DNA of 64,000 nt from Hysterangium stoloniferum. Its lineage: Eukaryota; Basidiomycota; Agaricomycetes; Hysterangiales; Hysterangiaceae. The stretch is from positions 682,001 to 746,000 of the forward strand of contig WHVD01000001.1 of NCBI GenBank assembly GCA_015178975.1. Direction: 5' to 3'. The notes under the pieces are model-generated. The model saw only the letters and a program-made list of their open reading frames with translations. It searched no databases and had not been told where the DNA came from. This document shows, one piece after another, positions 1 to 9,848 of the stretch. Every line of letters starts with the position of its first letter. The stretch's first letter is position 1. Both the position numbers and the translations under genes were made by a program.

Positions 1-409
1 GATTACCCCCATTTAGTCTTCAGCCACCTTACTCCCCCTCTAATATCTTTGAAGGCATCACTGGCAAGCTGCAACCATTTACCCTACAACTTTTAGCATT
101 TTGGCCCTCTGGTCAAACAAGCTAAGTGTTGTCTTGAGTTCTTATCATACTATCTGCTCTGTCTGAAATACCAGAGCACCTCAACAGTTTGTTTGAGGGT
201 GCAACACATACATAAGTTGAAGCCAAGCTCCACCCATTTTGTTGAGTCAGACCTCCTGACTAGTATGATCTCTATTGTTGGCCCTCCAATATGGAGCACC
301 CTTTTCCCCTCTGCTTAGATCTTAACACCCACAGTGTGTCCAGAAGCCCTTGTAGACCTAGTTCATAATACATACCTGCCCCATCATCACCTGCTTTTCC
401 TAGGATTTT
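1..409. other. No gene recognised at left edge
   Basis: No open frame with recognisable homology on either strand. Because the stretch borders a decayed Ty3 reverse transcriptase, it may be more of that fossil, but I see no motif that proves it. Confidence 0.3.
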
Positions 410-505
410 GTAAGGGCAACCCCTGCTGCCTGTGATACTCACACTAGGCTGGCAGGAGGGAATCCAAATTGATATTAGAAATGATATATATACAAACGGG
501 ATTGT
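410..505 (+). repeat. Arm of a TGTAAGGG-ended repeat
   Basis: It starts TGTAAGGGCAACCCC and contains a TGATACTCACACTAGG block. The reverse complement of 5,050-5,106 begins with the same TGTAAGGGCAACCC and has a similar inner block, and a third relative starts at 5,876. It abuts the reverse-transcriptase fossil directly. It could be a terminal inverted repeat of a DNA element or the edge of an LTR; the class is not decided. Confidence 0.4.
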
Positions 506-686
506 TTTAACCCCTTGTTATGTTTTTCGGACTCACCAATAGCCCCTCCACCTTTCAGACAATGATGAATGTCATTTTCCATGATCTCATCATGGAGGGT
601 GTAGTGGTCATTTATCTGGATGACATTTTGATATTCACCAAAACACTGCAAGAGCACTACTGTGTGTCACATCTAGTCATGCAATG

Positions 687-2885
687 TGTTACAACCAGAA
701 TTCCCACCGGACTTTAGGCACTAACTTATACGCACCCATTGTCAGTTTACCGGAATTCCCGCCAGACTCCGTACGTTAGACTTGTCTACGTTCAACTTCG
801 TTACATTGTGTATCAGTCACCGGAATACCCACTGGACTCCGTCCCTGTCTATGTCCGACCTCATCCCATGCATCAGTCACCGGACCCCACTTGGAAAACC
901 TGTCACCCCTCTAACTGAGCCCCATTCCTGTTTTAGTCAAATGACCTGTCACGATTCGGACTCCGCTCCCGCTCCGTTTCCCATTATGGTTTATGATTTG
1001 TCACAATTCGGACTCTGCTCTGTTCCGTCCCATTCCTAACACCAAATTTAGTGTTTACTATTTCCATTTTATGTTTTGCTATTTTCATTTCATTATTACT
1101 GGATTTGGTATGTCATTCATTCCATGATCCATATAGTCTGGCAGATGTTGTACATACAATCCAGTCAGAAAATTGGCTTAGATTCCCCCCAGTAATCTAA
1201 TACATTTTCCACTTTAAACTCCTACTTGCATCACACCGCTCATGCTAGTCGGAGCCCACGGGCTCTGGCACATCTATCTCTCTTGACTATCTCGACTCAC
1301 GATGTAAGTTTGTTAGGAATATACCTAATAACCTGCATGCAACGGTCAAGTCTTTATGACGGTCACTAACACAGTCATTCTTGAAACCAGTCTATAACCA
1401 AACACACTCGGAGCGAGAGGCTAGAGATCGAACCTTGGATGACGTAATTGAAGATGAATACAAAAGGCTGATGTAAGCCCAATGTCGTAGATCAACAATA
1501 AGAGACACTATAGTATCCCTTACTGGCCGTAGGAGTGAGACTGAGAGTAAGACTTAAGAGATTGTCCTTAAGAATGAGCTTCGGAATGAGATACAACAAA
1601 ATTGCTTGTTCAATAGTGGGCAAAAGAGAGGCCCTTATATACATGAGGAAGCACAGGTCAAAACAAACATCTAAAAACAACGACACAATAACGATGCGAT
1701 ATGGTGTGAGTCATTTCTGAGTCATCACAATAGGAGTGTTAGTAAAGCTGTGAACAATAATAGGGGGAGGCTGCGCTGAACAATAAGAGAATGTCAAACA
1801 AAAGATGAGATCAGACATGTAATACAGATAAATGGGGAAACACAATAGAACAATAGGGGAAGTGAGTCAGACAATAGGGATGATGGAGTAATAGAAGTGA
1901 TGGCTGATGAAACATCGATGATATGAGTCAGAAACACTCAAGAATCCCATGATAATGTGTCACCCTCAAATGCTATGCTCGATTTTAAAATCTTGACAAT
2001 ATTACCAATCGATGAACCAAGATTGGACGTATTCTGTTCCTAGTTTTGCAGTATAAGGAGGGAACACAATCAATCACCATTTTAGAACCAGGTGGTGAGT
2101 AGGCTCCACAACCACGCAAGGAACACGAAATGACGACGACCTCGACGAGGCTCTACTTGACTTCCCTCTGGAACCGGGGTCCTGAATAACTTGGGTCCTC
2201 TGTGATCTCCTATTGGAGTGAACGTTGCCATGTAACAGATTCCCGATGACAGTGGGGAACAGTCCTGCTGGAACACTCGATCGAATCAATAGTGGAGTAT
2301 TTCAGAGGAGCCATCATAGTGTTCTATACGAATGAAGGCAGGATCGTCTGGAGCATATGAGAGTCGAATACCTTGTCAATGGAGGAAACAATGGTATTTC
2401 TTGGAGGAGCATGAGTGGGCTGGTAGGGGCTTGGAAATGATGTCTGAGGATGAGGAGAAGCGAGATGTTATTGGCTGGAGTTCTATTTGGGAGTGAAGAG
2501 TTGGTTTTGAGTAGGAACTGAGGGTTACTTTGGAGGATGATGCAGTGTTGAACATGATGGAGTTTTGGTCATCTGTTTGATGAAATTGATTTGGCTGTGT
2601 AGAAGTCGTCTTGAGTGCCAAAGTATATATAAGAATTTGTGCTGTGATGTGACTTGAAACTATAGCCATATTAGTCTCTTTCCGATTGAACTCTCTACAA
2701 CGACCTCTTGACCCACGACCTCTGACCTACAACCCCTCGACCCATGAACCCCACCCGGACTCCCTGGGATTCCCATCCACCTGTCTGAAATTGGACAACA
2801 CGATCTCGCGAGGGCGCAGCCTATAAGCTGAAGCCAAGTCCTACCAGATATTCTGTGGGTTTCTGCAGAAACCTGTTGCCTAACA
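687..2885 (+). mobile_element. Solo Ty3 LTR (family A) inside the chromovirus
   Basis: Begins TGTTACAACC and ends GCCTAACA, flanked by an exact 5-bp direct repeat CAATG (682-686 and 2,886-2,890), so both borders are secure. It is the same family as the LTRs at 26,168, 27,272, 27,466 and 34,786, here in plus orientation. Its own sequence is about 0.8 kb; the rest is a nested insertion at 1,303-2,699. It sits inside the reverse-transcriptase region of the older chromovirus. Confidence 0.85.
1303..2699. mobile_element. Unclassified 1.4-kb insertion in an LTR
   Basis: LTR family A is continuous up to 1,302 and resumes at 2,700. The inserted piece starts TGTAAGTTTGTTAGG and ends CTCTACA, with ACGA on both sides (1,299-1,302 and 2,700-2,703), a 4-bp match. 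TG...CA ends suggest an LTR-type element, possibly a long solo LTR or a miniature form. I found no convincing protein domain, no internal direct LTR pair and no long terminal inverted repeat. Class uncertain. Confidence 0.55.
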
Positions 2886-5429
2886 CAATGGCTACACCAG
2901 CATAAACTCTATCTCAGGCCAGAGAAGTGTGAATTTGAGAAGACCAAGATTGAGTATTTTGTTGGAATTTGTGGTTCAGAACCCTAAGTACCCACATGTA
3001 TCCATAATAGTCCCTATCCATGTCTGTAACTCTGTCCAGTATGCAGTCGTCTGAGTTCAGTTACTTCTGGTAACCAGTCTGTGTCTGTGTCTGAGTGGTG
3101 GTCTATTTGTCCACTAGGGTCACTATTATGTACCCCGATACCCCTTCTATTCTATCCTTTTAACATATTTGGGACTCATTATTTCAGAGGGTCAGGTGGA
3201 GATGGATCTGATCAAAGTGGCTGGTGTAGTAGAATGGCCAACCCCAGGTCACCATGCATGTCCCCTGTTTGATCTCACCAAAAAGGATCAGCCTTCATTA
3301 GAAGGGGTAGAGGTTTATGGTGAAGAATGGGACATCCTGAAGGATGTCCGGAAAGGCTTGAAGGAGTCAACCCCAGAAGATGCAGTGGCAAATGCCATTC
3401 AGGAGATGCGCAAGACTAAAAGCAGGTCTATACAGTCCTCAGAGTGGTCAGAATCAGAGGGCCTACTCCTGTTTTGTGGTAAGATATATGTTCCAGACCA
3501 CTTAGATCTCTGCCGCCGCATTATGGCCCAACATCACAATACCAAGGTAACAGGCCACCCAGGCAGGTGGAAGACCTTACAACTCATTTCCAGGAATTAC
3601 TGGTGGCCCCAAATGTCCAGACATGTAGGACTCTATGCCAGGACTTGTGATGTGTGTTTGCGGACCAAGACCATCTGGTATAAACCTATGGGTCAGCTGC
3701 ATCCATTGTCAATCCCCAGTCAATGCTGGGAAGTGATCAGTGTGGACTTTATTACAGAACTGCCAGAGGCCCACGGTTTCAATGTGATTATGAATGTGGT
3801 TGACTCACTCTCTAAACAGGCACACTTCATCTGTACCATGACCACATTGTCAGCAGCAGGTGCAGCACATCTGGAAACTACATGGCTTGCCAATGAAGGT
3901 GGTTTCTGACTGTGGCTTACAGTTTGTGGTGGAATTCACCAAGGAACTCTACCGCTTGCTTGGAATCAAGATAGCCTCTTCTACTGCCTATCATCCTCAG
4001 ACAGACGGACAGACAGAACGTCTCAACATAGAACTAGAGCAATACATACAGGTGTTCACAAACGAGCGACAGGATGATTGGGATGAATTACTCCCCTTGG
4101 CAGAGTTCCAATACAATAACCACATCCATTCTTCCACACAACACACACCATTCATGGTTGACACTGGTTGTCATCCACGCATGGGTTTTGAACCACATCA
4201 GGTGCCATCCAGATTGGAATCAGTAAATGAACTTAAGGAGCATATGGCAGATGCCCTACAGGAAGCTAAGGCTGCCTTGCAGAAATCAAAGGATGACATG
4301 GTGAGATACTATAACTGATGACGAGAACCCACTCCAGTCTATCATCCAGGAGATAAGGTGTTTTTGGATGCAAGTAATCTAGCTACTACCCAACCATCAG
4401 CCAAACTGGCACACCAGCATTTGGGCCCCTTCATGGTAGAAAGGGCAGTAGGCACACAATATCAACTGCATTTACCTCAAAAGCTCAAGCATTTACACCC
4501 AGTTTTCCCTGTTGTTAAACTCATGCTTGCTCCAGCGGACCCATTTCCAGGCCGTCCTGGGCCCTACCAACCCCAGATCTTGTAGGTAACCAAGAGGAAT
4601 ATGAGGTGGAGGAGGTCCTAGATAGCAGGATGCACTACAGGAAGTTTCAGTATCTTATCAAATGGAGAGGTTATGGCTATGAGGAAAATGAGTGGGTGGA
4701 TGCCAAGGATGTCCATGCACTGGAACTGGTAGCAGAGTTTCATCGACTACACTCAGGTGCACCCAGACCCATTCAGGAGAAAGACTTTGCCATTTTCAGG
4801 AACCCCAAGTTGAGGTTGGATAACACTCATGTGTTGGGGTGCCACACCTAGATGGGGGGTGATATTCCCCAGATTAGTATCCCCCAGATTATCCTCTATT
4901 GTCTATTCCCTTTTATTACCTACCCATTACAGGACACCTTATTCTTTATAGGGTACATTGAACTGATGTATGAGGGCGCTTAAGGCATGGGAAAATACAC
5001 TGCATGCTGTATAGCTGACGTGTCACACCTGGTAGAGTTTCCTTAGACTTTTCTCTTTGGATTTCCTCTACTAGTGTGATATCCACTACTAGGGTTGCCC
5101 TTACAGTATCCATGATCTAATACTGCAGAAGTGTCAGCTTTATTAATCACTTTAGGCTTTATAATAGCTCCAATAGTTACATTCAACTAGAAATGCCCAA
5201 GATATGCTGAATCCTTCTATGGTGAGAAAAGGTCAATCAATAGGAACATTAGTGTTGATGTAATGAGAAATACAAATAAAGTCATGTAAATGTCAAAGCT
5301 GGTCACTGTCTTAAGAGTGGATCAAGAGTAACAGTGGGAGTAGAGGTATAAATGGTTATAATTACAGCTATTCTGAGTACCTACATATGTATGGTGGAGT
5401 TCAAGCTTAAAACAAAATCCTGCTTTCAA

Positions 5430-5875
5430 CCCACAGACACATTGTGCCTTTCCTTTGGCTTTCCTTTGACACTATTCAACTCAAGTTCTGACTCAACTAC
5501 CAACTTGTCTCAGACTGGTATCATTGATGATTTCATTCCTATATCATATGATAGTCATTTGTTTATGCTAAAAAGCATAAAAAGGAACAAAAGGAGTGAG
5601 GGAAGTCAGTCAGAAAATCTGTGCCATAGTCCACATCCCTATTCATTGTATTACTAATTCAAGTTTCTTCTTCCTTTACCCTACATATCATCATAACCCT
5701 TCAAGATTACTTCATTAAATCTATTCATGAACCTTTGTGTCCTATTGTAGCCTCACATCTCATCATCAGGACAAATTAATAATTTGTTGAACAAGGCATT
5801 CATACTTGATATTGTAGAAGATTATTTCAATTACTATTCAACAATTATCAAGAAAATTCACTTTGTGTCAATCCT
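5430..5875 (+). repeat. LTR-like fragment (family B)
   Basis: Blocks around 5,500-5,600 (CTTGTCTCAGACTGGTATCA, then GGGAAGTCAGTCAGAAAA) and around 5,720-5,830 (CTTTGTGTCCTAT, CAGGACAAATTAATA) recur in the same order in the solo LTR at 22,031-22,539. It is therefore a diverged copy of that LTR. Exact ends are not resolved. Confidence 0.55.
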
Positions 5876-5893
5876 GTAAGGGCCACTACAAAC

Positions 5894-7018
5894 TGTAAGA
5901 ATATGCAACGGGTTTTCATGTGGGTGAGGGGATGACAAAGTCCCTACCGAAATACATGTGATGACTAAGCTACTGTAAAGTACGAAATAGCCGAGCATCG
6001 ACAACATGCAATACTATGACTTCTAACACGCCCACTTTGCATGTTGTTGAGAGCCCATAGTAGATCCATACATACCAGTCAAAAATTAAACATCCTTTTA
6101 ACACAAAAGAAAATATGCCCACTTGGTGCAAAATCCGTCCAAAAAAATCCATCTGAAAATCCATCTGAAAATCTTGAAACTACCCGCTGTGCCCACTAGA
6201 CGCAAAATCCGTTCGAAAAAGTTGAGAAACCCGCTGCACTGCACCCACTAGATGCAAGATTAGACACGATATTCAGATTAGACATGATATTCATCCAAAA
6301 CTTGAAAATACGCTGCGCCCACTAGATGCAAAAATCGTCTGGTACATTTGGCATTGAATCGTACCTTGGAGCATCCCTTGCTCCTAGTACGCATTCCCCC
6401 AACCTCCCAGATCACACATCCGCTACGTTAGCGTCGAATTGTGCCTCTGGCTCAGAACTCCTAGTACACATTCTCCTAACCTCCCGGATTTCTGATGCCA
6501 GACCTCAGAGCCCTGCTCACAACTCCTAGTCCCCACAAATAACAGAATACTTCAGCCTGGCCACTCGTGGGACAACAGGCCTACTTTGCAAAGGTCAGTT
6601 CGCAGAACTCGAAGTCGAATGTTGTTGTCTTCATCAAACCCATAGATGTACTTGGAACAGGTACAACAATCTGTGAGTCCATTCCCAATAAACCATGCTC
6701 CGTATACCACTGCCACTCCACAGTATCTTCAGTTCCAATACCACACTTTGTAAGTTCACCTCTCATTGCGCCAACAAAAAATTTCGAAATAGAAGCAGCA
6801 ATGTTGACAATGACAAAGGGGTGTAGTTTAGATATAGCAGCAGTAGATATGCAAATTAGAGGCAACTGGCGGGGCCCATAACCTGTAAGAATATGCAACG
6901 GGTTTTCATGTGGGTGAGGGGATGACAAAGTCCCTACCGAAATACATGTGATGACTAAGCTACTGTAAAGTACGAAATAGCCGAGCATCGACAACATGCA
7001 ATACTATGACTTCTAACA
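5894..7018 (-). mobile_element. Miniature copia-type LTR element (TRIM)
   Basis: Two 135-bp direct repeats, 5,894-6,028 and 6,884-7,018, appear identical by eye, each TGTAAGAATATGC...CTTCTAACA, and are flanked by the exact 5-bp repeat CAAAC (5,889-5,893 and 7,019-7,023). Next to the right LTR, GGGCCCATAACC (6,872-6,883) reads GGTTATGGGCCC in element sense. That is complementary to the anticodon arm of initiator tRNA-Met, the half-tRNA primer used by copia. A purine-rich tract (AAAGTGGGCG) precedes the left LTR. The internal 855 bp shows no gag-pol. Identical ends imply a very recent insertion by a partner's machinery. Confidence 0.85.
6117..6345. repeat. Diverged tandem repeat inside the TRIM
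   Basis: Units starting near 6,117, 6,191, 6,242 and 6,317 share GCCCACTAGAYGCAAAA followed by ATCCGT/ATCGTC-like sequence. Spacing is 51-75 bp, so the array is irregular. It makes up the left part of the TRIM interior. Confidence 0.6.
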
Positions 7019-7153
7019 CAAACAGGGCCTGTGGTGCTCACACAAGGCTAGCAGAGGGATATCCAAAGTGTATTAGGTAACTAATGTGTACAGGATGAAA
7101 AACTACTCACCTAGCAGAGGGATATCCAAGAAATTGAATGTCCCCTTACAAAT

Positions 7154-7272
7154 CCCCTGAGTTGTGAAGTTTAATGCTACCTGTTGAACAAGTTATACTC
7201 ACTATCAAGAGTGCATACAGCAAGTAGCACAACTTGTTCAAAAGATGGTATTGAGCTTCACAACTCACAGGG
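7154..7272. repeat. Imperfect inverted repeat, about 42-bp arms
   Basis: Arm 1 (about 7,154-7,195) starts CCCCTGAGTTGTGAAG and ends GAACAAGTT. Arm 2 (about 7,231-7,272) starts AACTTGTTC and ends CTTCACAACTCACAGGG. The loop is about 35 bp. It directly follows the TGTAAGGG element, so it may be another MITE or a structured piece of the same repeat. Confidence 0.65.
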
Positions 7273-7944
7273 TATTTATATACTATACATAGTATTAATT
7301 ACACAAGTTTACATGCAAATCTAGGAAGAACTGAATGAACGGGAACCATTGTACTGATATTTGACTGAATATTAAGTAGCATGACATAAGGCCAAATATA
7401 TACATAGATTTATAGATTTATAATATATAATACACACCCCAAATTATTGTGTCTTAATTGCATCCCTTTCTTGAGATGCAGCATAATTTGTTTGTGGGTC
7501 CAAAGCCATTGAGCTTCACTCTGGAATCTGTGAGGTTGGGCACACCGCATGGTTAATGAAGTACTCACTCGCTGGAACCTAGGTTCACGAGCTTCTGATA
7601 GTACTCCATCTCTTGGATCTCTCGAATCAGCTCTGTTGCCAAACCACTAAAGAACTCGGACAAATTACATTTGTCCGCGGATTTTTTTTTTTAATTTTGA
7701 ACTCCGCCTTAGGTACTCGGAACAGCTGTAACTTGCTTTTCCATTCGATAGATCACAAAAAGCTGCACGACATAATCGTGGGCTCCAAGCCTAATAAATA
7801 AAGTTACTTATGAAGTTTCCTCAAAACAAGGACTTATTATTAGAGTTGGGCATTAAATAATGAGTAGGTAATCAAGTAGATCGCCTAAAGTCGGAGCTTG
7901 AACTTCGTATAGCCCAGTCCCGTCATTCGCCCTTTTCTTCAACC
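7273..7944. other. Intergenic, upstream of the septin gene
   Basis: AT-rich to about 7,440, then more balanced DNA leading to the septin start. No gene seen. A pyrimidine-rich CCCTTTTCTTCAACC just before the septin ATG is typical of fungal start regions. Confidence 0.5.
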
Positions 7945-9504
7945 ATGTCTGCCCAACTCCCTGCTGGTGGTATCGGTATTGCCAACCTACCCAATCAAGT
8001 AGGCATTATTTAGCTGGTAGATGTATATTGTCCTCATTTTTCCTCTTTTTTCGTCATTAGAAACATAAGATCGTGGCCAAAAAGGGCGCGCACTTCACTG
8101 TCATGGTCGTTGGTGAGTCGTTTGCTCGTGGAAAAGCAGTTTTGAGCGATATATCTGACGAGGTACGTAGGTGAGAGTGGTTTGGGGAAAACAACCCTTA
8201 TCAACACACTCTTTTCAACGGAGTTGTCGTCCCCCAAAAACTACCAACGTCGTCACGTGAAGCAGCTCGACAAGCTCACTGAAGTATGTTACTAGCAAGC
8301 CAAATTAATATTATAAATTCAGACATGCCGTTTTAGGTCGAGATCATTAAGGCCGAGCTTGAGGAAAAGGCTTTCAGAGTCAAGCTTACTGTTATTGACA
8401 CCCCTGGTTTTGGAGATTATGTTAACAACCGTGACTCCTGGTCGCCCATTATCGATTTTATTGACGACCAACACGAGGCATATATGAGGCAGGAGCAGCA
8501 GCCACAGAGAGAGAATAAAATTGACCTCAGGGTCCACGCCTGCTTGTACTTCATCAGGCCAACCGGTCACACGTGTGTAACATCATTTTGATCTTTTTGA
8601 GGACATCGGTCGTCTAACTTTGTATTCAGATTGAAGCCTCTGGATATCGAGATTATGAAGCGCCTCGGCACAAGGGTCAATCTCATTCCCGTTATTGCTA
8701 AAGCCGACACCCTCACCCAGAATGATCTGGCATTGTTCAAGAAGCGGGTATGTTTCTGCATTGAACATAGGTATCAAACATGCCTCTCTGACGTTCTATA
8801 TCTATGAAGGTTCGCGATGTTATCCGTGTCCAAGGTATCCGTATCTACAGCCCTCCCATGGAAGATGACGACGAGGCCGCCGTCGAGCATGCGCGGTCTC
8901 TCGCCGATGCCATGCCATTCTCTATAATCGGCTCTACCGAAGACGTTGCAACTCCAGATGGGCGGACCGTTAAGGGTCGCAAGTACCTCTGGGGTGTAGC
9001 TGAAGGTAACTTCACATACTGTTTCCCTATCGTGTTCGGGTTAGGCTCAACTCAGCTTCATAGTTGAGAACGAAGCCCACTGTGATTTCCGTAAACTCCG
9101 TGCTTTGCTTATCCGCACTCACATGCTGGATCTTATATCTACTACGGAGGAGCTCCACTACGAGAACTACCGTCAGCAGCAGATGGAGACCCGCAAGCCT
9201 GGCGACAGCAAGCCGAAGCGTATTGATAATCCCAAGTTCAAGGAGGAGGAAGAGGCTTTGCGCAAGCGCTTTACCGAACAGGTTAAGGCGGAAGAGGCTA
9301 GGTTCAGACAATGGGAGCAGCATGTACGCAATTCATTGACTCCTCGTCGTTCTGTTATTTGACTCATCTGTGTTGTTCTAGCTTATCGCTGAACGTGATC
9401 GTCTTAACAAAGATTTAGAGACTGCCCACGGCGCGATCAAGTCCCTCGAGGCTGAACTGGACTCTCTTCAGGCAGGCTACGGTCGCGGTTCACAGAGGAG
9501 ATAA
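7945..9504 (+). CDS. CDC12: Septin, Cdc12/AspC type
   Basis: A GTP-binding septin that assembles with other septins into cortical filaments and rings at the bud neck, septum or hyphal tip. Eight exons joined by seven GT-AG introns (exon ends about 7,998, 8,112, 8,283, 8,572, 8,747, 9,005 and 9,323) give 383 residues, all in frame. G1 P-loop GESGLGKTT is near residue 36, G3 DTPGFG near 93 and G4 AKAD near 175, followed by the septin unique element ([20 protein letters not shown]). A charged C-terminal coiled coil spans about 310-380. Wording and length fit Aspergillus AspC (Cdc12) better than AspB (Cdc3), from memory. The start is the ATG before [11 protein letters not shown], with the family's usual short N-terminus. 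Confidence 0.93.
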
Positions 9505-9848
9505 ATTTAATGGACCTCTAGTTGTTGGGAGACTCTTCCATATTCCCTTCTCCTTTCTAGGAATTTTGCAAAACCCTGCACTCGTTGAAGTATATACCTG
9601 CCTTGCGTGTCTTCACAGTCGTTTCGGTCTTTTTTTTTCTTTTTTACCAGCATTATGTCGCACTCCCTTGTTACTCCTACTTCCACCGAATTTTTTTTTT
9701 TTGGCACGGTATGGAAATATAATATCCTTTGTGGCCTGTTTTGGTGAACATTGAACAATGGGCGATGACATTGAGCGTGTATGATTGTTTTAATTGACAC
9801 ATAACTAGGATATAGGGGTTCGATTGTTGGTAACTACTAAGATGCAAT
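9505..9848. other. Convergent intergenic region
   Basis: Gap between the septin stop and the stop of the minus-strand gene. It contains T-runs near 9,630 and 9,695 and a GTGT-rich stretch. It probably holds both 3' untranslated ends; no gene seen. Confidence 0.5.

Larger units (their letters stand above)
480..5105 (+). mobile_element. Decayed Ty3/gypsy chromovirus, interrupted
   Basis: Remains of a chromodomain-bearing Ty3 element. A reverse-transcriptase block with a YLDDIL motif lies near 620 and resumes near 2,886 after a younger insertion. A zinc-binding HHCC integrase domain is near 3,530-3,680, the integrase core at about 3,730-4,150, and a chromodomain at about 4,606-4,760 (the IKWRGYGYEENEW stretch). 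A polypurine tract (GATGGGGGG) near 4,851 and a following TGATATTCCCC mark the probable start of the 3' LTR. The element is clearly broken, with many breaks, and is one of the oldest layers in the island because younger elements sit inside it. I did not recognise gag. Confidence 0.8.
5876..7152 (+). repeat. Short TGTAAGGG...CCCCTTACA element, split by a TRIM
   Basis: With the TRIM at 5,894-7,018 and its 5-bp duplication removed, a unit of roughly 150 bp remains. It starts TGTAAGGGCCAC and ends GTCCCCTTACA, has inverted ends, and carries two internal direct copies of CTAGCAGAGGGATATCCAA (near 7,050 and 7,112). Size and ends suggest a miniature inverted-repeat element (MITE). No coding capacity. 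The family also occurs near 410 and 5,106. Confidence 0.5.

Noticed and set aside
6581-6997. Minus-strand open frame of 138 codons through the TRIM and its LTR
   Set aside because: It begins inside the LTR and resembles copia Gag only in the shared LTR/leader part; no Gag or Pol motif follows. I treat it as chance.
7945-9504. Septin first considered as Cdc3/AspB
   Set aside because: The N-terminus is short, and RHKIVAKK-type and [18 protein letters not shown]-type stretches fit AspC/Cdc12 better from memory. A tree would settle it.
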